Shown here: in pieces, positions 16,652-25,410 of the stretch
Position numbering within the stretch: position 1 is the first letter of the stretch
How the letters are laid out: each line of letters begins with the position of its first letter
Source of the DNA: Bacteroidota bacterium
GTDB lineage: Bacteria > Bacteroidota > Bacteroidia > Chitinophagales > Chitinophagaceae
Reading direction: 5' to 3'
Assembly: GCA_018267955.1 (NCBI GenBank)
Contig: JAFDXL010000008.1
Location: 186,001-250,000, forward strand
DNA length: 64,000 nt
Notes under the pieces: model-generated
The model's database searches: none
What the model saw: the letters and a program-made list of their open reading frames with translations, nothing else
Told to the model about the DNA's origin: nothing
Position numbers and translations under genes: made by a program

Positions 16652-17023
16652 TTAATTATTCTGAGCGCCAAGGTGCACCCAGCGCACTATTTTGTTAATG
16701 CTGCATTCATCCAGCTTAGGCATACCCTGCGGCATAGGCAGGTACCCCGCATCCTGGCGTGTTACGCCAATCAGCTTGCCATCATCCACCACCATCTTCA
16801 CACCTTCATAGGTGCCCATGTCATAGCCATTTTGTTTGGTCTGGTTGTCATGACATCCTGCAGTGGCGCATTTCGTATTCATAATGGGTAAAATGTCTTT
16901 TGCAAATGTAACCGTTGTAGTATCGCATGTAGTAGTGGGAGATGGATATAATTGGTCGGCTTTGTCGTAGTAACAACCTGTGAATATTAAAGCACAGGCA
17001 AAAACTCCTATTATTTTTCTCAT
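16652..17023 (-). CDS. Cytochrome c-like lipoprotein
   Basis: The ATG at 17023 gives a 123-aa protein with a lipoprotein signal (MRKIIGVFACALIFTGCYY). The body holds one possible haem site, TKCATAGCHDN. This is a C-x4-CH arrangement rather than the usual CxxCH, as seen in some predicted cytochromes of Bacteroidota. A distal Met-rich segment follows (LPMPQGMPKLDECSINKIVR). If haem is bound, it would be a periplasm-facing electron carrier. The gene overlaps no neighbour and lies within the OB-fold / cytochrome / YceI / DUF5777 cluster. Confidence 0.75.
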   Translation of the reverse strand: MRKIIGVFACALIFTGCYYDKADQLYPSPTTTCDTTTVTFAKDILPIMNTKCATAGCHDNQTKQNGYDMGTYEGVKMVVDDGKLIGVTRQDAGYLPMPQGMPKLDECSINKIVRWVHLGAQNN

Positions 17024-17073
17024 GTTATTTTTTTCGCTAAACTTCTTGTATTGTTTGATCTTTCGGGATGAAT

Positions 17074-17472
17074 TTACTTTTCCAGTACGCAATCTGTAAG
17101 CGTAACATCAGATAATATGTATCCGGTACAGATACCTTTAATGATGACAGTTTTACCGGTTTCTGCTTGTACATTTTTATCGCGCATGGTACATTGCACA
17201 GAGCCGCCATTACCACCATCAAGGGCTATGACAATGCCCCCGTCCTGGTTTTTAGAAACATCATTGATAACGCCTTTCGTTTCTAATGCTTTATTAAGGT
17301 AAGTGCTGTTGGCTTTATTTTCATCGGCGGCAAAGTCTGCGCATAATTTAGATGCATCTATCGCCACGCCCTTCATATCTTCTACTTTTTCATGAGGCTT
17401 ATTCCATTGATAATACCCGATAATACCTCCTGCAACTACAAGGGCCAGCATTATCCATAATAACTTCTTCAT
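17074..17472 (-). CDS. Membrane-anchored OB-fold (tRNA_anti-like) protein
   Basis: The ATG at 17472 gives 132 aa with one N-terminal transmembrane helix (MKKLLWIMLALVVAGGIIGY). The external domain has the features of the tRNA_anti-like OB-fold group: ALETKGVINDVSKN, IVIALDGGNGGSVQCTMRD, GKTVIIKGICTGY. These domains fold like nucleic-acid-binding OB domains, but in this context they are envelope proteins of unknown role. It is the first gene of a four-gene minus-strand cluster, with a 110-base gap to the upstream LytTR gene. Confidence 0.75.
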   Translation of the reverse strand: MKKLLWIMLALVVAGGIIGYYQWNKPHEKVEDMKGVAIDASKLCADFAADENKANSTYLNKALETKGVINDVSKNQDGGIVIALDGGNGGSVQCTMRDKNVQAETGKTVIIKGICTGYILSDVTLTDCVLEK

Positions 17473-17582
17473 ATTGCCGTATAATAATCCTAATATAAAA
17501 GTAGGATTTTTGCAACCGGAACCATTTCCTAATTTGATGAAACGGGAAAAAACAGGGACGAAATTGTAGGTACAAGAGTAGA

Positions 17583-18344
17583 TTATCCGTTCGGCAATTC
17601 GCCGCCCAGCCATTGTTTAAAATCAGCTGCCCTTTCAGAGCTGACAACCGGGGCGTCCTTAACCGCCGGTTTTAAGGTCACGATCACGCGTGCCTTCGTG
17701 TAGGTTTTCATTTCTTCTATAGCTTTCAGGTTTATCAGGTATTGCCTGTTAATCCTAAAAAACTGGATGGGGTCGAGCATATCCTGCAGTGCGTCCAGGT
17801 TGTGGTCCATTGGATAAGTTCTGCCTTCAAAGGTCCTGGCAAGTGTAGCCTTGTTCTCGCTATAACAATAAGCTATTTCTTCGGCAGCCAGCGTCTTAAT
17901 GTGTTCCCCGAATCTTATCACAAACCTTTTTTTGTATTCAGGTTGTGTTGTAGCCAATGTTGCCTGTTCGGTCTTATCGGTAAAGAGTCTTTTAAACTGG
18001 TTCAGCTTTTGAAGCGCCGTTTTCAGTTCCTCTTTTTTTACCGGTTTCATCAGGTAGTCAATGCTTGATGCTTTGAACGCGTCAATGGCATACTGGTCAT
18101 ATGCGGTGGTGAATATAATAGGGCTATCTATTTTTATGAGCTTCAGCAGGTCAAATGCAGATCCATCGGCCAGGTGCACGTCCATAAACACAAGGTCGGC
18201 CAGTTTGTTGTTTTCAAACCATTTCCGGGCATCAACCACGCTATCTACATGCGCCACTATCTCTGCTGACGGTATTGTTTCGTCAATCAGCTTGGCAAGC
18301 CTTTTAAAAGCAGGCATTTCGTCTTCTATAACTACTATTTTCAT
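17583..18344 (-). CDS. LytTR-type response regulator
   Basis: The 253-aa protein has a receiver domain: acidic pocket IEDE at residues 7-9, phospho-acceptor Asp55 in VFMDVHLADG, Thr in FTTAYDQYAI, Lys100 in YLMKP. A C-terminal LytTR DNA-binding domain follows (about residues 150-250, FVIRFGEHIKTLAAEEIAYC, FFRINRQYLINLKAIEEM). LytTR domains bind direct repeats spaced about two helical turns apart. The start overlaps the kinase stop by four bases, so it is translationally coupled to the sensor kinase. The target genes probably include the adjacent YceI and OB-fold clusters; that is inference. Confidence 0.93.
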   Translation of the reverse strand: MKIVVIEDEMPAFKRLAKLIDETIPSAEIVAHVDSVVDARKWFENNKLADLVFMDVHLADGSAFDLLKLIKIDSPIIFTTAYDQYAIDAFKASSIDYLMKPVKKEELKTALQKLNQFKRLFTDKTEQATLATTQPEYKKRFVIRFGEHIKTLAAEEIAYCYSENKATLARTFEGRTYPMDHNLDALQDMLDPIQFFRINRQYLINLKAIEEMKTYTKARVIVTLKPAVKDAPVVSSERAADFKQWLGGELPNG

Positions 18345-21202
18345 AACAATGGTAGTATCACTATATATTCGGTATCGCTGACACCGATGTAAATATTCTT
18401 ATCAGTTAGCAAATTATACCGTTTTTTAATATTAACAAGCCCCAATCCCGAACCTTTTTCTTTACTCATTTTAAGATTAAGGTTGTTCCTTACGGTTATC
18501 TTATCATCGGTGGCGGTTATAGATATGGTTAATGGTGCGGTTTTGGAAACGATGTTATGCTTAATGGCATTTTCCACCAACAGCTGCAGCGATAGGGGTA
18601 CTATGCGCTTGGTTTGCATTAACCTTTCAGGCACATCGGTTACTAATATCAGGGCATCACCAAACCTGCTTTTTTGTATGTACAGGTAGTTTTGCAGTAT
18701 CTCCCATTCTTCGCCCAGCGCTACCAGGTCCCTGTTCCTGTATGCCAGCATGTTGCGGTAAAAGTCAGATAAATGCGTGGTATAATCAGATGCCAGTTTC
18801 TTGTCTTCCTCTATCAGGCTTGCCAGTGTATTAAGGCTGTTGAACAAAAAATGCGGGTTCACCTGGCTTTTCAGATGCTCGTATTCAAACAGCATACGCT
18901 CGCTCTGCAATGCTGCCAGTTTTTTTAAATTGCGTTCTCTGAGGTACACATACATATATACAATAGCGAATACTGCGCCGATAATCAAAGCAAAGAACCA
19001 TCCGCGCCTCCAAAAAGGGCTGGCAATAGTAAAGCTGTAAGATGCGTCCGAAGCGTAGTTAAAGCTATTGTTAAGGGATGCCTGTACGAGAAATGTATAC
19101 TTGCCGGGTGGCAGTTGAGGAAAGGTAACGAGTTCGTCACCTGTTTCCGTCCAGTCATTGCTATATCCAATAAGTTTATATCGGTAATGTAACTTATCTG
19201 GATTGGCAAAATTAATGCCCTCGTATTTGAAGCTTAGCTGATTTTCGTTATAGCCGAATCGCGTTGTGCCGGGCTTCACATGCTCAAAAAAGACTTTTAT
19301 AGACTGTAAGATCACATTAGGTTTGATGTCATAGCCCTGATATATGTTTTTGATGATTAAAAATCCTTTTCTGAAAGGAATATAGACATTGCCGCCGGCA
19401 TCGTTTGCGGATAGTTTCAGTATAGTAGAGGTGGAGTCTATATCAAAGGATTGATGGTTGGTATAGCTTCTGAATTGCCTGCTTTTGGGATACCATACAT
19501 CAAATCCTTTATTATGTACTGCAACTACCTGCCCGGTAGCATTAGCGGCAACAGTATATACATTGGCATCCTGCAATCCCTGCGGTATAGATATCTGCTG
19601 CCATTCTTTATTGTTATAATAATAGAGCCCGCTGTTCAGCGCCGCAACCCATATTTTGCCTATAGCGTCTTCTGTAATAGAATAGATCACCTTACCGTTA
19701 GTTGTTTTTGATGGGTTCCAGTTCGTGTATTTACCATCCTGGTACATGCTTATACCGCCGCCGTCAGTCGCCATCCATATCCTGCCTTCCTTATCAGGAT
19801 ACACCTGGTAGACATAGTCGCTGCCTACGCCGGTATGTTTGTTATGAAGCTTTATCAGGCTCAGATGGTTGTCCTCTCCGGTAGGGTAAGACAACTGCTG
19901 CACTCCGTTGAGGCCCGATACCCACAGGTCTTTTTTCGTTCCGGTTACATCAAGAACACTTTCGTTTTCAAGTTCTGCTATGCCTGTTACTTTAATGACT
20001 TTCTTCTTTATTGCATCCATGTAGCACAGCCCTTGCCCAAAGGTGCCGATCCATAACCTGTTTTCCTGGTCTGTAAAAAGGCTGGTAATATTTGCCGGCG
20101 CACGGTATGCTAGTTTTTGACCGGATGGTTCACAGAGAGAAATGCAATAAAGCTTGTCATCGAGCGAATACCACAAATTGCTTTGCTTATCTATCGACAT
20201 AGCCCGCACATCAGATAAGCTATATGGCGGTTCCAGTGGAATGTATTGCATGTATTCGTCTGATACCATGCTGATCCCCTGGCTGGTAGCACACCATATT
20301 ACACCAGATCGGCCAAGGGTTAGTTTATTAAGTTTCTTGCCGGGAAATGCATATTCTTTGATGTGCAGTGTGTCTTCATCATCGGTTGTTACCTTTAATA
20401 AATAGCCATTTTCTGTTGCTACCCATGCTTTGCCACCTGGCATGGTAACGATATCGTTGATAGGTCCCCAGCGCCAGCCTCCTTGAATATATGGGGTCCA
20501 TACTTTCCGGGCTTTTCTGCAATAAAATGCGAGCCCTCCGTCTTCAGTACCCAGCCAGCATGCAGTATTGTCCGGCATAGGTTTTATCACGCGTACAATA
20601 TTGTCCGGTAATCCTTTCTCTGTATTAAGTGTTGTGATGGTTAAATCCCTTTTATTAAAATATACTTCATTGATGCCCTGGTCTGTGGTGGCCACAATAC
20701 GCTTATTGGGAAAGATGAAGAGGTTATACACATAATCATCAGACAAGCCTTTTTGTTTATTGCAGGATACACCGACATTATTAAGTATCATGATGAATCC
20801 CTGCCCCTCTGTTGCTACCCAGAGTAAATTATCGCTGGTTGCAGCCATGTCTGTAATGGCAGTTGCTGGTATCACTCCCATTACCTTCATTGGATGAACT
20901 TCGTCACCTTCAACCCATCCTATATTTCCATTTTTATACCCGGCATATACCCGGTTGCCCGATAATGTTAGCGCTGTTACAGGCCGATGTACCGCATCTT
21001 TTATTAAAACAAAACTGCGGCCGTTAAACCGGTAAACGCCGTCATCCGTTCCAAGCCATATATAGCCATTATTGTCTTGCAATATGGCATTCGTTTTTAC
21101 CGGCAGTGAGGCATCATTATACCAGAGGTCACGTACAAAAGGCTCCTGCGCATTTGCAGATATGCACCATGTAAGCAATATGAAGATCAAAAATACACGC
21201 AT
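18341..21202 (-). CDS. Sensor histidine kinase with two-component propeller and Y_Y_Y domain
   Basis: The 953-aa protein carries a signal sequence and at least ten beta-propeller repeats of the WxGTxxG type (YIWLGTDDGVYRFNG, RLWIGTFGQGLCYMD, RIWMATDGGGISMYQDG) over residues of about 30-620. A Y_Y_Y domain (LHYRYKLIGYSNDWTETGDE), one transmembrane helix (FFALIIGAVFAIVYMYVYL) and a LytS-type kinase core follow, with phosphorylated His in LKSQVNPHFLFNSLNTLASL, ENAIKHN and GSGLGLVNIKKRY. The sensor part faces the periplasm. It phosphorylates the LytTR regulator encoded directly downstream. A YceI gene lies five bases upstream, so the signal may be a lipid or envelope cue. Confidence 0.93.
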   Translation of the reverse strand: MRVFLIFILLTWCISANAQEPFVRDLWYNDASLPVKTNAILQDNNGYIWLGTDDGVYRFNGRSFVLIKDAVHRPVTALTLSGNRVYAGYKNGNIGWVEGDEVHPMKVMGVIPATAITDMAATSDNLLWVATEGQGFIMILNNVGVSCNKQKGLSDDYVYNLFIFPNKRIVATTDQGINEVYFNKRDLTITTLNTEKGLPDNIVRVIKPMPDNTACWLGTEDGGLAFYCRKARKVWTPYIQGGWRWGPINDIVTMPGGKAWVATENGYLLKVTTDDEDTLHIKEYAFPGKKLNKLTLGRSGVIWCATSQGISMVSDEYMQYIPLEPPYSLSDVRAMSIDKQSNLWYSLDDKLYCISLCEPSGQKLAYRAPANITSLFTDQENRLWIGTFGQGLCYMDAIKKKVIKVTGIAELENESVLDVTGTKKDLWVSGLNGVQQLSYPTGEDNHLSLIKLHNKHTGVGSDYVYQVYPDKEGRIWMATDGGGISMYQDGKYTNWNPSKTTNGKVIYSITEDAIGKIWVAALNSGLYYYNNKEWQQISIPQGLQDANVYTVAANATGQVVAVHNKGFDVWYPKSRQFRSYTNHQSFDIDSTSTILKLSANDAGGNVYIPFRKGFLIIKNIYQGYDIKPNVILQSIKVFFEHVKPGTTRFGYNENQLSFKYEGINFANPDKLHYRYKLIGYSNDWTETGDELVTFPQLPPGKYTFLVQASLNNSFNYASDASYSFTIASPFWRRGWFFALIIGAVFAIVYMYVYLRERNLKKLAALQSERMLFEYEHLKSQVNPHFLFNSLNTLASLIEEDKKLASDYTTHLSDFYRNMLAYRNRDLVALGEEWEILQNYLYIQKSRFGDALILVTDVPERLMQTKRIVPLSLQLLVENAIKHNIVSKTAPLTISITATDDKITVRNNLNLKMSKEKGSGLGLVNIKKRYNLLTDKNIYIGVSDTEYIVILPLL

Positions 21203-21206
21203 GCAA

Positions 21207-21761
21207 CTATTGAGCCGTTTGGTTTAGTATTCCATCAACAGATACTTTTATATCGGGGGCTAATTTATCATAAACTACGCGCGGAATTTTAATGGAATGG
21301 TCGATCAGGGAAATAATAAAGCTGGAGCGGAATGTCATTTCTCTTCCCTGATTATTTATTTCTACATTAATGATGCGTTCCTGTACTATACCATGTATTT
21401 GTAGCCGGCCTTTAGCTCTTACCTTATAAACGCCCTCCTTGCCAATATCCAGGTCTTCGATGATCTTTCCGCTGAAAGTTGCAAAAGGGTACGTCTCGGT
21501 TTCCATATAATTTTCATTAAAATGCTCCCGCTGCAAGGGGCTGTTGAAACCTTTGAAAGAAGCAATAGGCAGTTTAAAGGCAAAGCTTTTTTTTCTGCTG
21601 TCCAATGCCCCTTTTAGCTCTTTGGATTCTGCCGTAATAAGTTCATGTGGCGCCACAGACGAAAAGCGCACAATTCCCTTGTTAACTTCAAAAAGGCTTT
21701 GGCCGGCAGCGCCTGTAACAGTAAAAAAACAAGCCAGAATTACATATAAGTATTTTGCCAT
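21207..21761 (-). CDS. YceI-like periplasmic protein heading the sensor operon
   Basis: The 184-aa product has a signal peptide (MAKYLYVILACFFTVTGAAG). It resembles YceI over most of its length: FKLPIASFKGFNSPLQREHF, NENYMETETYPFATFSGKI, KGRLQIHGI. It is a paralogue of the YceI protein at 16087. It stands first in an apparent operon with the propeller kinase (gap of 5 bases) and the LytTR regulator. A lipid-binding barrel next to a periplasmic sensor could present or remove the sensed ligand, but no direct evidence exists here. Confidence 0.85.
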   Translation of the reverse strand: MAKYLYVILACFFTVTGAAGQSLFEVNKGIVRFSSVAPHELITAESKELKGALDSRKKSFAFKLPIASFKGFNSPLQREHFNENYMETETYPFATFSGKIIEDLDIGKEGVYKVRAKGRLQIHGIVQERIINVEINNQGREMTFRSSFIISLIDHSIKIPRVVYDKLAPDIKVSVDGILNQTAQ

Positions 21762-21874
21762 TCCCGTAACTTAAAATTAATCAAGATTATGTAACTCGAT
21801 AGCCCTTTCTGTGATTTAACATTTTTCTGGCTATAGAATTGTTCTCTTTGGCATAAGGCTTGATATATCAAGGT

Positions 21875-22468
21875 ATGGCTAAGGCTAAATTGGTATTTAT
21901 AGTTCTATTATTCGTTTCCTCCGCTGCACTTGCCCAAAACGAAGATACTCTCATCGTTTATAAATTGCCACAGGTAAATGTAAACAGTACGCGTAACTGG
22001 AGCAATGATACCGTGAGATACCGTTACAACCAGATGAAATATTACGTTACCACCATCCTTCCTTACCTGGATGCTGCAAATAAAGTTATGGCAGAGCTGG
22101 ATAAACAGGAACACGATCCGTCTGTGTCGAAACGGCAGCGAAAGGACTACCTGGATGAGCAGGAACAAATAATACATCAACGTTTCGATACAGAAATAAG
22201 TAAGCTGAATGAAACCCAGGGTGTATTGCTCATCAAGCTGATTGCCCGCCAATCGGCCACCAATATTTACGGTAAGCTATCTGAATACAAAAGTACTCTG
22301 TACGCGCTTAGATGGCAGGCCTGGGCCAAATTGCACGGATTTAACCTGAACAGGAGGTATGATCCGGATGATGAGCCCATGCTGGAGCACATCATGGTAA
22401 GTTTAGGATATCCCTTACCTGCAGCCTATGGCGATAGAGAACCTGTAACGCAGCTTACGGCGTATTGA
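21875..22468 (+). CDS. DUF4294 family protein
   Basis: The ATG at 21875 is chosen over the upstream TTG because it directly precedes a signal peptide (MAKAKLVFIVLLFVSSAALA). The 197-aa protein matches the DUF4294 pattern: YRYNQMKYYVTTILPYLDAA, SKLNETQGVLLIKLIARQSA and a C-terminal NRRYDPDDEPMLEHIMVSLG. It is an exported or periplasmic helical protein of Bacteroidota without assigned function. It is divergent from the YceI/kinase operon and convergent with the hydrolase gene. Confidence 0.8.
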   Translation: MAKAKLVFIVLLFVSSAALAQNEDTLIVYKLPQVNVNSTRNWSNDTVRYRYNQMKYYVTTILPYLDAANKVMAELDKQEHDPSVSKRQRKDYLDEQEQIIHQRFDTEISKLNETQGVLLIKLIARQSATNIYGKLSEYKSTLYALRWQAWAKLHGFNLNRRYDPDDEPMLEHIMVSLGYPLPAAYGDREPVTQLTAY

Positions 22469-22514
22469 CAAGGCTTAATAAAGAAACAATCGTTTCGGCA
22501 TTATTCTTTATCTA

Positions 22515-23438
22515 TCATTTATTCACTTCATCAAGAAACTGCATTACCGTTCTGTTGTATTTATCTGTTTCTTCAATAAACGGGAAGTGCCCCGATTTGT
22601 CAAACACTACCAGGCGAGATTGAGGCAGGCTTGCTTTTAGCTTTTCGCTGGCTGCCAGCGGTACATTATCCGCTTTTCCGTGTAAGATGAGTGTAGGTAC
22701 TTTTATGGCCTTTAATTCTGTGTAGTAATCCCGGTCGTATGTTTTTATCTCACTCATCATGCCATTGTAAAGTGAGTTTTGCGCATCAGCATATTTCTGT
22801 GGTATGATTACATGAATGCTGTCAATATATTTCACATTGTTCATAGCAGTTAAGAATGCAAGCCGCATACGGATTTCTATAACCGATGAATTGGCCATTT
22901 TCAGTTCCTTTGCCTTAGATGCCACCGTCGTATCCTTCCACCTGTCTTTGATAGATTTCTGCTGTTGCAGGTCAAACTCATGATTCAGATTAATGGGATC
23001 ACTGAATATCAGGGATGCTACCCTGTTAGGATGCTTTTCCGCATAATTGATGGCCAGGATGCTTGCCCAGGAATGTGCCAGGATATTTATTTTATTCAGT
23101 CCAAATGCTGCCCGTATGCTGTCTATATCATTTATCATATTGGTATAGCTCGATCCCAGGCTGTCTTCAGGTATCTCAGATCTGCCGCTTGCGCGCTGAT
23201 CATAAAATATCAGTTTATATTTTTTAGCTAATGGCTCCAGGTAGGGAAGAAAATAGTCATGGCTCATGCCGGGGCCTCCATGCAATACCAGTAAAGGCTT
23301 GCCCTCACCAATAACAGTTACATGCAAAAAAATACCGTTTATCTTTTTAACCCCATCAAATGATGGTTGTATCGGTTGTGCGCCAACGCCCATGCTTAGC
23401 AGCATCAGCATTGCAAAATAGATCAGTCTTTTAGTCAT
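22515..23438 (-). CDS. Alpha/beta hydrolase, prolyl-aminopeptidase-like
   Basis: The 307-aa protein has a signal peptide (MTKRLIYFAMLMLLSMGVGA) followed by an alpha/beta hydrolase fold. Key elements are the oxyanion region VLHGGPGMSHDYFLPYLEP, the FYDQRASGRSE segment typical of proline iminopeptidases, nucleophile Ser123 in ILAHSWAS, the acid Asp in LILHGKADNVPL and the His in DKSGHFPFIEE. The catalytic triad is complete. It is likely a periplasmic peptidase or esterase; the substrate is unknown. It follows the efflux/LytTR operon on the same strand after a gap of 112 bases and probably has its own promoter. Confidence 0.85.
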   Translation of the reverse strand: MTKRLIYFAMLMLLSMGVGAQPIQPSFDGVKKINGIFLHVTVIGEGKPLLVLHGGPGMSHDYFLPYLEPLAKKYKLIFYDQRASGRSEIPEDSLGSSYTNMINDIDSIRAAFGLNKINILAHSWASILAINYAEKHPNRVASLIFSDPINLNHEFDLQQQKSIKDRWKDTTVASKAKELKMANSSVIEIRMRLAFLTAMNNVKYIDSIHVIIPQKYADAQNSLYNGMMSEIKTYDRDYYTELKAIKVPTLILHGKADNVPLAASEKLKASLPQSRLVVFDKSGHFPFIEETDKYNRTVMQFLDEVNK

Positions 23439-23550
23439 AACGTTTGTCTTAGACAGATGATTTGATACAAAAAGTAGGGTATAAAAATATAAAACCTTCT
23501 GCTCTTCTGTTAAAACTGTCTTAACAAGATAGGATAAGGGTTGTGCCCGC

Positions 23551-24312
23551 TTATCCTTCCACCCATTTACGGAATTGCGCTGCTTTTTCCTTACTGATAA
23601 TTATTTCCGGTGGAGATGATATTTTCAGTTTCAGTAATATTTTGCCCGTTTCATCACTGCGCATCATATCTATATACTGCAGGGAAATAATGTATTGCCT
23701 GTTAGCTCTGTAAAAGACAGCTGGGTCTAGTAGTTCTTCTATTTCGTCCAGCGAGCGATAGTCTGTAATGTATTTTTTGCCCTCCCCGGTTACCAGGTAT
23801 ATTACTTCTTCCTTGGCAAAGCAGGCTATATCATCTATATGCACCAGCAAGGTATTGCGTCCGTAATGGGCGGTAAACCTTTCTTTATATTTTTTGCTGT
23901 TGCCAAAGTTGGCAAATAGTTCATTGATCTGTTGCAGGTAGGCTTCATTGCCAAATTTGCTTTGTATCTGGTGGTATTTTTCAAAAGCGGTTTGCAGTTC
24001 TTTTTTGTCTATAGGCTTTAGCAGGTAATCAATGCTGTTTACTTTAAATGCCCTGATGGCATACTCGTTGTAGGCCGTGGTGAAGATAATGGGGTAAGTG
24101 ATCTTACGTTCTGTAAATACATCCAGGCTGATGCCGTCTGCCAGTTGTATATCAGAAATGATCAGGTCAGGTGTATATTTTTCCAGTTTTTCTTTTGCTT
24201 CCTGCACACTTGCGATAGGGCCTTCTATTTCGGCCCCGGGCTCCAGTTGCCTTATCAGTTTCATAAGGCTTTCTGCAACCAAATGCTCATCTTCCAATAC
24301 CAGTATTCTCAT
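23551..24312 (-). CDS. LytTR-type response regulator of the efflux operon
   Basis: This 253-aa protein has a receiver domain with LEDEH (acidic pocket), Asp54 in IISDIQLADG, FTTAYNEYAI and Lys99 in DYLLKP, followed by a LytTR domain (RFTAHYGRNTLLVHIDDIAC, FYRANRQYIISLQYIDMM). It is the last gene of the six-gene TolC / adaptor / permease / ATPase / kinase / regulator operon and lies 9 bases after the kinase. It most likely controls its own operon. It is also a candidate activator for the phased GTTAA arrays found just beyond the other end of this operon. Confidence 0.93.
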   Translation of the reverse strand: MRILVLEDEHLVAESLMKLIRQLEPGAEIEGPIASVQEAKEKLEKYTPDLIISDIQLADGISLDVFTERKITYPIIFTTAYNEYAIRAFKVNSIDYLLKPIDKKELQTAFEKYHQIQSKFGNEAYLQQINELFANFGNSKKYKERFTAHYGRNTLLVHIDDIACFAKEEVIYLVTGEGKKYITDYRSLDEIEELLDPAVFYRANRQYIISLQYIDMMRSDETGKILLKLKISSPPEIIISKEKAAQFRKWVEG

Positions 24313-24321
24313 AAGCCTGAT

Positions 24322-25401
24322 TTATATAAGTGGGATTTTTATAGTGTATGATGCTTCTGTTTCTTCTGCAGTAATATCCTTTTTTGTAAGATAGCTATAC
24401 AGCTGACGTAGCTGGATGAGGCCATGTTTGTTAGAGCTTTCTACTTGTTTGCGCAGCTGTTTATTGTTGTGCACTATTAAGAAATCTCCTTCGTCTTTTA
24501 TTACGATAGTCAGTGGTGTGCTTGCCTGCACTATATTGTGCTTGATGGCATTGTCTATTAGCATTTGCAGCGTTACCATCACTATGCCTCGTTCCTTCGC
24601 CTCGTTCGAAACCTTTACCTCGATCGCTAACCCGCTGGCATATCGTATGTGCAGCAGTTCTATATAATGTTGTATAAAATCCAGCTCTTCTTCCAGGCTC
24701 ACTATTTCACTTTCCTTATGTTGTAAAACATACCGATACACTTTTGCCATATGGCGGACGAACTCTGATGCAAGTTCCGGATCAGTATGTATCAACCCAT
24801 CCAGCGAGCTGAGTGTATTAAACAGGTAATGAGGATTTACCTGGTTACGCAGTTGATGGTATTGCAGTGTTAGTTTTTCTTTCTGCAGCTCTGCAGCTTC
24901 TATTTCTATATCAGCTTTGTCCTGTACGGTTTCCTGCCAGTGCTTGAAGAAATAGCCGGTGTAGAAGCTAAAATTAAATAGGCAGATCAATATGGTGAAA
25001 AGCACAAATCCAATTGCCAGGAACTGGTTGTTTACATAAACCGGCATATATGGCCTGGCAAAGGTGACAACCAATACCAGTATCGGTAGCATGATGCTGA
25101 GGCATATCAATACTTGTGTTACGATCCGCTTCACTGGCCCGTCCTCAAACGGCATTCTTCTGTCCAGTCTTTTGTTTACCGCCTTCACCAGGTGCCACAG
25201 TCCTATCATCGTTGTGGTCTGTCCCAGGAAACCTAATATATGATAACCTATGCCCCATTCAGGTACCAGGTAGGCGCGTACAAAAGACATACCGAAGGTA
25301 AACAGGATGATCACAACATATGGTGTCAGCCGGTATTGTACAAAGTTGACACCACTTTGTTTTGAATTTGGTTTGTTTGATATGTCTGTTTCTAGCGTCA
25401 A
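24322..25401 (-). CDS. LytS-type sensor histidine kinase of the efflux operon
   Basis: The 359-aa protein starts with a TTG at 25401, three codons after the ATPase stop in the same frame; the next ATG lies inside the first membrane helix, so TTG is the likely start. About four transmembrane segments occupy residues 28-165. The kinase domain has the phospho-acceptor His in YHQLRNQVNPHYLFNTLSSL, the N-box DNAIKHNIV and a shortened G-region (SSNKHGLIQLRQLYSYL). It lacks a large extracellular sensor, so it may sense membrane state or the transporter itself. Confidence 0.88.
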   Translation of the reverse strand: MTLETDISNKPNSKQSGVNFVQYRLTPYVVIILFTFGMSFVRAYLVPEWGIGYHILGFLGQTTTMIGLWHLVKAVNKRLDRRMPFEDGPVKRIVTQVLICLSIMLPILVLVVTFARPYMPVYVNNQFLAIGFVLFTILICLFNFSFYTGYFFKHWQETVQDKADIEIEAAELQKEKLTLQYHQLRNQVNPHYLFNTLSSLDGLIHTDPELASEFVRHMAKVYRYVLQHKESEIVSLEEELDFIQHYIELLHIRYASGLAIEVKVSNEAKERGIVMVTLQMLIDNAIKHNIVQASTPLTIVIKDEGDFLIVHNNKQLRKQVESSNKHGLIQLRQLYSYLTKKDITAEETEASYTIKIPLI

Positions 25402-25410
25402 AAAAGAGAA

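Noticed and set aside
23450-23540. GTTAAGACAGT-TTTAACAG upstream of the alpha/beta hydrolase
   Set aside because: Only two elements fit, and the distance to the nearest -7-like box (49 bp) does not match the 42-43 bp rule.
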